64,000 nt of DNA from Mimachlamys varia (Eukaryota > Mollusca > Bivalvia > Pectinida > Pectinidae): contig OX392529.1 of NCBI GenBank assembly GCA_947623455.1, positions 8,246,001 to 8,310,000 of the forward strand, given 5' to 3'. The notes beneath the pieces are model-generated. The model did not search any database. It worked only from the letters and a program-made list of their open reading frames with translations, and was not told the origin of the DNA. Made by a program: the position numbers and the translations under genes. The stretch's first letter is position 1. Each line of letters opens with the position of its first letter. Below are positions 21,430 to 33,300 of this stretch, one piece after another.

Positions 21430-24400
21430 CTATGCTTCCCATTTCCAAAGAACATCAGCTTTTGTAAGGCCTTTAGGTTGGTTATTGTTGGCTACAACGG
21501 TTGCATTTGTAGCAAGGCTAGATGTCTGTCTGCGGGGAGGAGGTGGTAGCGGCGGGAACTCTTTCGGCTGCTCTCCTGTAGACACCAAGACCTGATTCGG
21601 TGTCTGCATAGCGTCTTGCTTAAAGGGTGCAGGTGTTGCTTGTGGGGGCGTGTTTTGGTTTAAAAGATTGTCCCGCAGCAGCTGTACCAATGCGTCGGTT
21701 ATATCCTTACTCAGTGGGGGTTCAGTCGAGAGGATTTGAGGTTGTATTTCCAGTACAATTGGTTCATTGACCACATCATTGGCAGGGCGTGATTGTGCTA
21801 CCGCCATTGCTGCTAGGATTTTTTCAGGTGTTAAACTATTTGACATTGGACTGTCAGGCATTGACATCCTATTTGCTGACAAACTGTTTATAAGATCAAA
21901 AGTGTTGGATCCTCCAATAGAATTAACGTTGTTTGCTACAGCTATTGTTGATGGCAGTATTTCAGTGTTGTTCAAGATCTGTATCGGCGGTCCCATGGGC
22001 ATATTGTTAAGCAATGAATTGTCATTTAATGGAACAACTCGAATTGATGAATCGAACAGGGGGTCTGCTGGTGTTATCGAAACTGTCGGCCTTGTTTTTT
22101 CCATCGCTGTAGTAAGTTGTTGAGCATTTATCTGAGCTAGCAGCTCTCCGATTGAGTTTTCAATTGCGTTACGGTTGTTTAATTCGGTTATTAATGCAAC
22201 AGGCTGTGTCCCACGCTCTTGAACAGCTACATTTTGAGGACTTGTTTGCCATGTGTTTCCAGAAATTCCGATTAGTCGATTAGATTCTGGACTTATAGTT
22301 CCTATGATTGAATTGAGACTCCCACTTTTGTTATCAGATATTGTATTAACAGCTATCGTCCTCCTTTCGGTGCTTACAGGCAGTGTTTGACGATCCGTCA
22401 GTGCTCCGCTTAATGAGTTTGTGGCCACGGTTCGGCGGCTATCACTGATTGCACCTCCTGTACTAATAATAGGTCGCTGATTGATATCCCCTGCAGCTTG
22501 AATTCCGATTGCCGTTCGTTGAAGGGAAATGAGAGGATTTTGAATATCATTTCTAGAACCTTGAACACCGATCGCCGTACGTTGACGATCATTACTTGAA
22601 CTCTGAACGTTAATGACTGTTCTTTGAAGATCATTTATGTCAAATGCTGTTCCTTGGCGGTCATTACCGACATTTTGAACGCCAATCGCCGTTCTCTTCC
22701 GGTCTGCGTTTTGAACTCCAACTGCTATTCTCTGTCGGTCGTTTGTAGGGCCTTGAATTCCTACTGAAGTTCGTTGCCGGTCATTTCCTGAACGCTTAAC
22801 ACCTATCGCTGTTCTCTGTCGATCTGCATTCTGAATACCAATCGTTGGTCTTTGGCGATCAGTTAACATACTTTGGACTCCCACTGATGTTCGTTGACCT
22901 TCAATGCCCGAACGTGGGATACCAATCGCTGTTCTTTGTCGATCTGCATTTGAAACTCCAACGGCTGTTCTTCGACGTTCCCCTGTTAAGCTTTCAACCC
23001 CAATCGCTGTTCTTTGTCTATCAATGTTTTGAACTCCTATCGAAGGTCTTTGGCGATCGTTTACTGAACTTTGAATTCCTACTGATGTCCGTTGACGTTC
23101 ATTTCCTGAACTTTGAACACCGATCGATGTTCTTTGACGATCTGCATTTGAAATGCCAACAGCTGATCTCTGGCGTTCGTTTGTTGTTCCTTCAATTCCA
23201 ACTGAAAGTCTTTGACGGTCACTTCCTGAACGCTGAACTCCAACCGCTGTTCTTGGACGACCAGGGTTTGTAACTCCAACAGCTCCTCTTTTCAGATCGC
23301 TTGTTTCACCTCGAACTCCAACTGATGTTCGTTGTCGGTCATTTCCAGCGCGTTGAACGCCAATCGCCGTTCTTTGCCAATCTGCATTTTGAACTCCGAC
23401 TGCTGTTCTTTGTCCCTCGCCTGTGGAGCTTTCAACTCCAACTGCCGTTCGTTGTCGATCATTTCCAACGCGTTGAACGCCTATCGCTGTTCTTCGCCTA
23501 TCTGCATTTTGAACTCCGACTGCTTTTCTTTGTCTCTCGCCTGTGGAGCCTTCAACTCCAACTGCCGTTCGTTGTCGGTCATTTCCAACGCGTTGAACGC
23601 CTATCGCTGTTCTTTGTCGATCTGCATTTTGAACTCCCACTGATGTTCTTTGTCTCTCGCCTGTGGAGCTTTCAACTCCAACTGCCGTTCGTTGTCGATC
23701 ATTTCCAACGCGTTGAACGCCTATCGCTGTTCTTTGTCGATCTGCATTTTGAACTCCCACTGATGTTCTTTGTCTTTCGCCCGTCGCACCTTCAACTCCA
23801 ACTGCCGTTCGTTGTCGGTCATTCCCAAGGCGTTGAACGCCTATCGCTGTTCTTTGTCGATCTGCATTTTGAACTCCGATTGATGTTCTTTGTCTCTCGG
23901 CTATGGTGCCTTCAACTCCAACTGAGGTTCTTTGTAGATCATTTCCTGAACGTTGAACACCGATCGCTGTTCTTTGGCGATCTGCATTTGTAATTCCAAC
24001 CGCTGCTCTTGATCGGTCATTTGTTGAACTTTGAACCCCAATTGATCTTTGGCGGTCATTACCTGAACGTTGAACACCGATTGATGTTCTTTGGCGACCA
24101 GCATTTGTTACTCCCACGCCTGTTCTTGAACGGTCACTTGTTGAACTTTGAACCCCAATTGATGTTCTTTGACGGTCATTACCTGATCTCGGCACTCCTA
24201 TCGCTGTTCTTTGACGACCAACATTTGTAACTCCAACACCTGTTCTTTGACGATCATTCGTTGAGCCTTGAACTCCAACGGCTGCTCTTTGACGATCGCT
24301 GCTCTGAATTCCAACACCTGTTCTTTGCCTGTCATTTGATGGGCCCTGAACTCCAATTGCAGGCCGCTGACGGTTGCCTCTTCCATTTTGAAGTGATATC

Positions 24401-27333
24401 CCTACCGTTGATCGTTGACGATCACTTCCCGTACCTTGCCCATTCAGCGACCTTTGCCGGTCATCATTTTGAACACCTATCGCTGTTCTTTGACCTAAAC
24501 CCTGAACTCCGATCATTGTTCGTTGACGACTGGCTGCTACACTTTGAATCCCTGTACTTGTTCGTCGGTCGGTTGCTGTTCCTGTATTTTGAACCGCTAC
24601 AGATGTTCTTTGACGATCAGGACTTTGAACCCCAACACTAGTTCTCTGGCGGTCATTACCAACATTCTGAACACCTATCGATTGTCGCTGACGTTCACTT
24701 CCTGCATCCTGTACGCCTACTGCTGAGGTTCGTCTTCTGTTTGATCCAACGCCTATTGCATTACGTTGACGATCCCTTCCTTGACTCTGAATGCCAATTG
24801 CACTGCGTTGACGATCAATTCCTGCCATATTTCGTCGTAAATTAGAACTTCTAGAATTTACGCCGATTGACTGCCTTGAATCAGCCTGGACGCTCCCACC
24901 TCTTTCGGGAGTCAGAATGTTAGTTGCCACTCCTGAATTTCCGCGTTCACGTCCAGCATCTGACATTCGCCGTCGCAATGTTTCCACTAAGCCAGGTTCG
25001 CGAGAGCGTATAAGAGCAGGATCTCTTATCTGTGATTGAAGTCGGTCTCTTTGAAATGGATCATTTATACCTAATTGATCACGGGTAAGAAGAAGTTCTG
25101 CTTCACTTCTTAACTGATCTCTGGACCGAATTCCGTTTCGTGAATCTAACGGGCGAGGGTCTGGTAACTGTTCAGCTAAAATCATTGCATCTAGAAATCT
25201 CTCCCGAGCTGTACGAGTGTCTTCTACTGGCCTTCCCATTAATTGTTCCTGAATTCCTACATTACGTCCACCCCTTAAAGGTGGGGAAATCCCTCCTCTT
25301 TCTCTGGGATCTCGTATGTCAAAAACATCAAATGAATTGGCAGTAGGAGGTATTGGACTAACGTCAGTTAGGGTATCAACGGGGTTAAATCGGTTACGAA
25401 TATTTGATGCCCGATCTACAGCTACGCCCGATCGTTCTCTTCCGTTTCTAGATGAAGACCGATCTCTTGTATTTCGTGCTCGATCTAATGAATTAATTGA
25501 TCTCTCCCTGTTGTTAATTGCAACCGCTTGACGATCCCGAGAATTACGTTGGCGTTCCCGCCTGTCGTTAAGGAATCGCTGTCTTTGTCGGGAAAGTCGA
25601 TTATCATTCGATCCTGCGTTGAATGATGCTGGATTCTGAGTGACTGATGAAGCTGTTGGAAATAGATCGTTCCGCGGTTCCTGTGCTTGCTCTCTGCCAT
25701 TTCCACCTCCTGTAAATCCGGACATCATTCCAAATAACGAACTGATCATATTTCCTAGTCCTCCGCCATTCATCCCATCATTGTTGCTCATCTGAAGTAA
25801 TTTTCTCGATGTGAATTTAGAACTACTTTCTCCGGAGTTAACAGATGGTTTAACATTGATAAGTGACTCTTTCTCCTTTCCTTTCTGAGGTCCCGAATGA
25901 GTTTTGCTTACCTGTTTTGTTTCGGTCTTGTCCTTTGAAAATTTTGTTGATGCCTGCGACACGGTTGGTTTTGCTTTCACTTTTTCAATTTGAGTCTTAC
26001 CAGATGCAGTTGAATCAGTTGAATCGGTTGTAGTTTTCATTCCACTTTCCATGCCGGGTTTCTTATGCGATTCTTTTGATTGATCGTTCTTTATGGTAGC
26101 ATCTTTCTTTATATTTGTCGCTACATTTACTGCCGTTATATCTTTATCAATGATAGGTTGTGTTTGTTTCTTATCTTTTAGATGTTTAAGGACTGGCTGT
26201 TTTCCTGTAACTTCTGTTGCTCCAGAATTGCGAGAATTCAAACGCAGATCATTAACATCAGGAGCACTATACAACGGCTGTCCTTCTGTGAAAACGGACT
26301 TTCCTATCTTCTTTGCAGCTGTCCCTTTTGTTACGATAGCGGAACTTAATCGTGTACCCAAGTCGGCATCATTTCCTGGTTTGGCTTTAACTGAAGTCTT
26401 TATTTTAGTTTCATTTTTCTTTAATTTGGGACCAACTATCTTTTTGCTGTCATGTTGCGTAATGGTTTGACTAGCTTTTACTACAGTTTTAATAAGCGGG
26501 TCCTTTTTACCGGTGTCTGCTGTCGTTGTCTTTTGTACGTTAGTTGCTGCCTTGATTTTGTCCTTTGTTAATTCTACCTCATTTAAAACTTTAGCTTTCC
26601 CAATGTCACCTCTTTGACTTTGGTGATTTTTAGTTATCGAATCGCTCAGAACCGTTGCGGTCACTATTGGAGTTTTTGCATCAATAACAAGCTTGCTTTT
26701 GGCGGTAGTTTCTATTTTTGTACTTGTTTCTTGTATTATTGGTCCCTTTCGCTCTTTCCCGTCTGTTTTCGGAGATGTTTTATGATTTTTACTAGAACTT
26801 GATGCTAAGTTCACTAACGGTTCGCTTTGAATTGAAGATGTTTTTAATGGTTGTTTTGTTGCACTCGATTTAATTTTCGTAGAAGAAACCTTATTTGGAT
26901 TTACAAAAGCTTCACTTAAAACTTCCTTTTTAGGGTCGCTCGTAGATGACGTTGGTTTTGTACTGGTTTTACGTGGGTTTTTTTGTTCTTTTTCACCTGT
27001 TACAACTGGACCACTAAGGTCCTTAGCGTTTTTCAAACGAACTATCGCCTTGCTGGACGACAGGCTAACGAGTGGAACACCTTGCATTGTATCTGTTAAC
27101 ACGGTATTACTCCGCACTTGATCCGGACTGGCTTGCTGTGATGAGGCTGGCGTAGGAACATCAGGCGATACAGGTGATTGGTCTATCGTCCGGTCTGGCT
27201 TGTTGAGCTCGCGGATAATATTCCTTATGAAAGGATATGTTTCATTCCGGTTGCAATGGTTCCCTTTGAAATCATCCAATGGAAGTGCCCATACCATAAT
27301 TCCGCCAAACCTGTAATTTTTCAGCCACTTCAC
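21430..27333 (-). CDS. Chitinase last exon: end of GH18 plus ~1,900-residue repetitive tail
   Basis: It enters after CATCTGTAG in phase 0 at a GTG valine codon. Residues 1-45 (GGIMVWALPLDDFKG, then NHC) finish the barrel. Residues ~50-510 are rich in K, T, S and P. About 510-560 is a glycine/methionine patch (NGGGLGNMISSLFGMM). About 570-820 is rich in R and D. About 828-1615 holds about 57 copies of a 12-14-residue unit, D/NRQRT-x-x-GVQ. The rest is N-, S- and P-rich, with PPLPPPPRR near the end and a stop at 21432-21430. I see no cysteine after the barrel. The tail is strongly basic, probably disordered, extracellular if secreted. A shell- or matrix-binding role would be conjecture. Confidence 0.9.
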   Translation of the reverse strand: MKWLKNYRFGGIMVWALPLDDFKGNHCNRNETYPFIRNIIRELNKPDRTIDQSPVSPDVPTPASSQQASPDQVRSNTVLTDTMQGVPLVSLSSSKAIVRLKNAKDLSGPVVTGEKEQKNPRKTSTKPTSSTSDPKKEVLSEAFVNPNKVSSTKIKSSATKQPLKTSSIQSEPLVNLASSSSKNHKTSPKTDGKERKGPIIQETSTKIETTAKSKLVIDAKTPIVTATVLSDSITKNHQSQRGDIGKAKVLNEVELTKDKIKAATNVQKTTTADTGKKDPLIKTVVKASQTITQHDSKKIVGPKLKKNETKIKTSVKAKPGNDADLGTRLSSAIVTKGTAAKKIGKSVFTEGQPLYSAPDVNDLRLNSRNSGATEVTGKQPVLKHLKDKKQTQPIIDKDITAVNVATNIKKDATIKNDQSKESHKKPGMESGMKTTTDSTDSTASGKTQIEKVKAKPTVSQASTKFSKDKTETKQVSKTHSGPQKGKEKESLINVKPSVNSGESSSKFTSRKLLQMSNNDGMNGGGLGNMISSLFGMMSGFTGGGNGREQAQEPRNDLFPTASSVTQNPASFNAGSNDNRLSRQRQRFLNDRRERQRNSRDRQAVAINNRERSINSLDRARNTRDRSSSRNGRERSGVAVDRASNIRNRFNPVDTLTDVSPIPPTANSFDVFDIRDPRERGGISPPLRGGRNVGIQEQLMGRPVEDTRTARERFLDAMILAEQLPDPRPLDSRNGIRSRDQLRSEAELLLTRDQLGINDPFQRDRLQSQIRDPALIRSREPGLVETLRRRMSDAGRERGNSGVATNILTPERGGSVQADSRQSIGVNSRSSNLRRNMAGIDRQRSAIGIQSQGRDRQRNAIGVGSNRRRTSAVGVQDAGSERQRQSIGVQNVGNDRQRTSVGVQSPDRQRTSVAVQNTGTATDRRTSTGIQSVAASRQRTMIGVQGLGQRTAIGVQNDDRQRSLNGQGTGSDRQRSTVGISLQNGRGNRQRPAIGVQGPSNDRQRTGVGIQSSDRQRAAVGVQGSTNDRQRTGVGVTNVGRQRTAIGVPRSGNDRQRTSIGVQSSTSDRSRTGVGVTNAGRQRTSIGVQRSGNDRQRSIGVQSSTNDRSRAAVGITNADRQRTAIGVQRSGNDLQRTSVGVEGTIAERQRTSIGVQNADRQRTAIGVQRLGNDRQRTAVGVEGATGERQRTSVGVQNADRQRTAIGVQRVGNDRQRTAVGVESSTGERQRTSVGVQNADRQRTAIGVQRVGNDRQRTAVGVEGSTGERQRKAVGVQNADRRRTAIGVQRVGNDRQRTAVGVESSTGEGQRTAVGVQNADWQRTAIGVQRAGNDRQRTSVGVRGETSDLKRGAVGVTNPGRPRTAVGVQRSGSDRQRLSVGIEGTTNERQRSAVGISNADRQRTSIGVQSSGNERQRTSVGIQSSVNDRQRPSIGVQNIDRQRTAIGVESLTGERRRTAVGVSNADRQRTAIGIPRSGIEGQRTSVGVQSMLTDRQRPTIGIQNADRQRTAIGVKRSGNDRQRTSVGIQGPTNDRQRIAVGVQNADRKRTAIGVQNVGNDRQGTAFDINDLQRTVINVQSSSNDRQRTAIGVQGSRNDIQNPLISLQRTAIGIQAAGDINQRPIISTGGAISDSRRTVATNSLSGALTDRQTLPVSTERRTIAVNTISDNKSGSLNSIIGTISPESNRLIGISGNTWQTSPQNVAVQERGTQPVALITELNNRNAIENSIGELLAQINAQQLTTAMEKTRPTVSITPADPLFDSSIRVVPLNDNSLLNNMPMGPPIQILNNTEILPSTIAVANNVNSIGGSNTFDLINSLSANRMSMPDSPMSNSLTPEKILAAMAVAQSRPANDVVNEPIVLEIQPQILSTEPPLSKDITDALVQLLRDNLLNQNTPPQATPAPFKQDAMQTPNQVLVSTGEQPKEFPPLPPPPRRQTSSLATNATVVANNNQPKGLTKADVLWKWEA

Positions 27334-30300
27334 CTACAGATGGAAAACACTCAATGAGACAATACTAATGTATATGGATTGAAGGCAATATAAAATTGTA
27401 AGAGCACTTTGTTCGTTCATAGTTCAAGGAAAATGCAGCTATAATGTGGACACGGGTAAACTTTTCATTTTATTATTAAATGACGTTAATCTATTTGTTA
27501 CCCAGCAAGCCGGTTGCCAGAAGCGATAAGAATTTACCTTTTCTTTGATGCTTTGCTGGTTATCGTAGCCGATCCACTGATTTCCCAGCACGAGATGTGG
27601 AACTTTCTGTACTTCATCCCAGGTCACTTTCGCTCCGGTATTTATCATCTTACAGATCTTTAACAGTACGTAAGTATAATGTGAGAAGTGAAAGGGATTT
27701 TTATCACACCAACAACGTTGGTGTCAAACATATTTGTGCTGTATTAAATACAACTTGATGATGTAAGTTACTTAAGGTTTTCAAATTATTCAAAGGATGA
27801 ATGTCTATATGGCCCTTTTGGGCCTTGGTAAATTTTAACCTTAAGGATGTCACATTATAAATGTGACCGTAACTGGGTTTTGGGAGGTACCAAAAGGGAT
27901 CGTGTGAATTAAAAATACAATGTATTGTAAATGAGTTTTAAATCCAAAGAAAAAAAAGAAAAATACAATTTCTACTTTTAAAAATATGTATAATCAAGTT
28001 TATCAATTTGAGTCAACTTTCTTAAAATATGATATGTGCTCAACACCTTAGGCTGAGGTCCAGGTCCTGATTTATTGCTATTGGAAGTCGCCAATTTTGA
28101 GATGTTTCTAGAAGCCATAACTCAGTATAAATCAAGGAATTGTGTTTAGCTGAATCAATTAAAAAGGAAGATATCAAGAAAACAAAACACGTTTTACTTG
28201 AGATCACCTAAACCTCTCCCAACTTAATCCTCCGCTTTGTTTAAAAATATTTCACTAACATATGTATTTCTGTTTAGTTTAGTTTAAACATATTTTATTG
28301 TCACGAAAACGACAAGAGGATTGGGCAAAAGTTATGTCAACTTATGAAACGCCCTTTCCCAACATTATGATAAATTCAACATACAATAAACCTAGACAGT
28401 AACAATTATATATACATGTTTTATATTTAAAACCTTTTACTGGACTTGATATAATTTTGCACGTGAATATTCTGAAAATTATATTATCGGCATACAATTC
28501 ATTACCATAAAGTTCTACTTTTAAATTGATATTTATAGTTAAGTGTCGTAACTGATCAAATACTATTATTCTGCTGTTAACATAATTGTCGCTTTCAAAG
28601 AAAAAACTGATAAGCATTTTCAAAACGATTTCCACAACTGCAATTTGGACTATTGGTGAGATGAACTCGCAATAATTCATAATTAAATTGACTACATCGA
28701 ATTCTTAGTTTTGTGTGTATTATATTTATTTCCCTATCTCCAAAATCAAAATATACTGGGTATTTACTGCCGAAATCACGTGTCAGGTTTCTTTTAAAGG
28801 TTGCAAGAGAAGGCGAAAACCTAGTCTGTTCACTCAAGTTATTCCACATTTTAGAGAGGAAGGTTTAAAAGACGAGTTAGTTAGAGAAAGTCTATAATAT
28901 GGAACTCTACAATAATTGTTATTTCTTAGCGCATAGTTGTTAGAATCGCCGACTTTTGGAGGGAGAAGTGAATGTAGGTAATATGGCGTTAAGTAATTTT
29001 CCATCTTATAAATAAGGCTCATTTTTCTCCTTCTCCTCCTCACTGAAAGTGTCTCAAGGCTCGTTTCTGCATACAAAGCCAAAATATTTACATATGACGG
29101 TAGACCGGTGATATTCGCTCTGCATCGCGTTATGCTTTTTTTAATTTTAACGAGTCCACCTCTGAACATCCATCCCAAAGTTCACATGCATACTCTAACA
29201 TAGGCAGAATAAACGTTTTGTATATCCTAAGTAATGCATCCCTTTTCAATATAAATTTCAATTTTCTTAACATATTAACATTTTTCATAACTAATTCATA
29301 TACTGCATTAACGTGGTCCCCCCATTTGGCAGTTGAACTCATATTACCCCGAGATGGCTATGTCGGTCCGTAAAATTCAGAAATTTTCCGACAAAAACAA
29401 TGTCAAGGTCTTCGTCGATTTCGTCAGCATTAGATATAAAGATCATTTCAGTCTTGTCTGGATTAAAAGTCACTAACCAAGTGTTTGCCCATTTCCTCAG
29501 GGATTCGAGGTCTCTGTTAAATACATGTTCATTTTCTTGACAGGAAAAAGAGGAAGCTAATAGGGAAGGTTCATCAGCGAAAAGAAAAGAACATATGTCG
29601 GCTATGTCGTTAATATAGATAAGAAATGAAAGAGGACCTAGAATCGAGCCTTGAGGCTCCGCTGCTTCAATCGTAGTTAGATCTAGCTCTGAATATGAAT
29701 TATTGATGATTTATTATGTATGTATTCATTTTCAATTCTTTTAAATGAGCCTGTTTGGATTACAGATGTTTTCAAAAGCAGAAATTGTAATCTTTTCTTA
29801 TGTTTTCTTTAGGTTTAAAACACATTTTGAAAACAATACATATACGTGTATTTGTAATTTGTACCCTACCTCTTTTGGTACCCCCTAAAACCCAATTCGG
29901 TCTAATTAATACAAAATGACATCCTCAAACATGTTAAGGAGGTGAAAATCTTAATTTACAGGGGCCCAAAAAAGGGCCTTATAGAGACTCATCCTTATAT
30001 ACGAGTATTTTAAAAGATGAACTGGTCACGGTGTGGGAAGTTTCGCTTATTTCGCTTGCATTAAATTTCTGCAAATATATGTACATGTGACACTTCTAAA
30101 AAGCTTCAGTGTCAAAAATAGAATAAGCATACATTACAAGAAAGCACGACTGACAGTCGCGAACAATTTTCACATCGCGAACAGTTTCGAGGCTAAGTGA
30201 AAAAAATCACCCGCGAAATAAATGACTTTTACAGTGTAACTTAATGGGTGAAAGAATAACTCCATATCTTCATATTTCCAACTAGTTTATATTCTAAAGC

Positions 30301-33300
30301 TGTAGTCGTGTCGGTCACGAAACGAAGTATAACAACACTATAAATTATGATAAGTAACGCCCCAAACACGTCAATACAATGTACATACCTCATAGTACGA
30401 CAGGAAGCCGGTCTCTTTTGTGGAGGAACCCGCAACATTCCCTCCCCTAGCAGGGTCGCCCAGTGCTTTCTTAGTTTGATCAGCTAGGGTAAATCCGCGA
30501 CCAAACGGTGAAAACCCGACGATAAGTTTACTGGCCTGAGCTCCCTTGCTAATCCAGTAGTTTATTGTCCACGCCTGTAAGACAAATTAAGCATTAACAG
30601 TGCGGGAGGGGCAAGTATGCTTAAGGAAGCTGGCTAATTAGGATTTGTGTATTTCAATTTTCTTGAAAGCAATTTTTATCAAAATATCATATATGCATCA
30701 TCTCTCATTCAAACATTAAATCAGTGTTTCCAACATGACCGTCTTCAATGTTGGATATTTACATTTCTGGTGTGTATTCTCTATATGGTACTACCAACGA
30801 TTTTGACGTTTACACTTCGGTAAACGTTAGTCCAGCGCGTAGGAATACAACCCGGACCAACTATCACGCTTGCGCCATTAGTGTGAGTGCTTATTGTTAA
30901 TTTTTTACCTTTCATTAAAACTTTGGATCAACTTGATTTTTTTAAATTTTTATAAGCAAATGAAAGCAATATAATAATGAAAAATAAAATATCTTCAATT
31001 CCTCACGGTAACAACCAATGCTATTATGGACTATGTTCTGTTTAATTCTTGAAGTTGACAAACTTTTCTGCCAAATTGGAATAAGCTGTTTTGGTATTCA
31101 ATCGGTTGTCGGCTGTTCCGTCAGTGCGTATAACGTTCAATAAATGACGATTGTTACTTTTGTAAGTTGCGTAAATCAATTTTAAAGTGTCAAAATGTAA
31201 ATATAAGAAATACTTTGTCTTTTTTTGTTGTTTACTGGTGTGTAAACTGATTTTTTATACAGATATTTCAACATAACGCGCTGACGCGCTTCATTTAAAA
31301 TATCTGTATAAAAAATCAGTTTACACACCAGTAGACATCAAAAAAGACAAACTATTTCTTAATTGAACTGAATGAACCGGCGGTACGATTTTTTTCTTAA
31401 ATCTAATTTAAGATCCCCGAAATGACATTGCGATGTTCCGTCATATACAATGTAACTACACGGATATCAAAATTGAAAGACAGAAACCTTGGATATTGGA
31501 ATTATTGGGTCCGATTCATTCGTTACGGCCAGGAACAAGTACAGCTCAATGTCATTGTTCAGACGTGTTGTGGAAATCAACATTAACATGTATCAACAAA
31601 TACAATAATTCATCACCAAAGCATGAGATAAAAACTTTAAAAATGATTAAAATAGATCATTCTGAATTTCGAAAACAAATAATGTTTATTATCATTAAGC
31701 CAATTGTCCTCTTTGGCCAACTCCGGGGATAAGTCAGGATATCACTTTATCACATAACTGACCCGTTCAGTCATGTCATACGGCCATGTCATAAATATGG
31801 TATTACACACGTGTAATAACACTATGGTGACGTCATAAACAAATGCATCTTTATGACGTCATATGATTGCCTCGATAGTGAAAATCGCACCGTCAATGTA
31901 GCCTTTCTAATAGAGAATGAATTTGAGAGTTTCGGTGTATTTTTTAAATATAAGTTATGTGATAAATAGAATCTTACACTCGTGTCAATGTAATATGGAA
32001 TTTATTAAACTCGTTAGATAATGTAATATGGCACTCGCCTAAAGGCTCGTGACACATGAAATTATTGAACTCGTTTAATAAATTCCATATTACATCGCCA
32101 CTCGTGTAAGATCCTCTATTAAATATCGTATCTTTCTTACCAATTTTAGTCAAATCAAAAACAAAACCAACATCTACGGTATTGACGTCAATATAACCAT
32201 ATAAATGTCTCACCATATTCAGCTTGGACTGGTATTCCGTGGTGTCCACGTTTCGTTTGAACAGGGCGCTATGGTGACCAAGTGTATTATCCCACTTACC
32301 ATGGTAGTTATACGTCATCACGTTAATCATATCACAGTACCTGGAACAAATAACTCTGACTTTACACAATATAGCATGTATACCCAAACTGACTTCACAC
32401 AATATAGCATGTATACCGACACTGACTTCACACAATATAGCATGTATACCGACACTGACTTCACACAATATAGAATGTATACCGAAACTGACTTCACACA
32501 ACATAGCATGTATACCGACACTAACTTCACACAATATAGCATGTATATCGACACTGACTTTACACAATATAGCATGTATACCGAAACTGACTTCACACAA
32601 CATAGCATGTATACCGACACTGACTTCACACAATATAGCATGTATACCGACAATGACTTCACACAACATAGCATGTATACCGACACTAACTTCACACAAT
32701 ATAGCATGTATATCGACACTGACTTTACACAATATAGCATGTATACCGAAACTGACTTCACACAACATAGCATGTATACCGACACTGACTTCACACAATA
32801 TAGCATGTATAACGACACTGACTTCACACAATATAGCATGAATACCGACTCTGACATTACACAATATACATGTAGCATGTATACCGACACTGACTTCACA
32901 CAATTTAGCATGTATACCGACTCTGACTTTACACAGTATAGCATGAATCATGTTATACTGTGTAAAGTCAGAGTCGGTATACATGCTATATTGTGTAAAG
33001 TCAGTGTCGGTATACATGCTATATTGTGTAAAATCATTGTCGGTATACATGCCATGTATACCGACAATGATTTTACACAATATAGCATGTATACCGACAA
33101 TGACTTCACACAATATAGCATGTATACCGACACTGACTTTACACAATATACATGTAGCATGTATACCGACACTGACTTCACACAGTTTAGCATGTAAACC
33201 GACTCTGACTTCACACAATATAGCATGTATAACGACACTGACTTTACACAATATAGCATGTATACCGACACTGACTTCACACAATATAGCATGTATACCG

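Noticed and set aside
23301..24641. Plus-strand frames opposite the chitinase tail
   Set aside because: They are shadows of the strongly repetitive minus-strand coding sequence.
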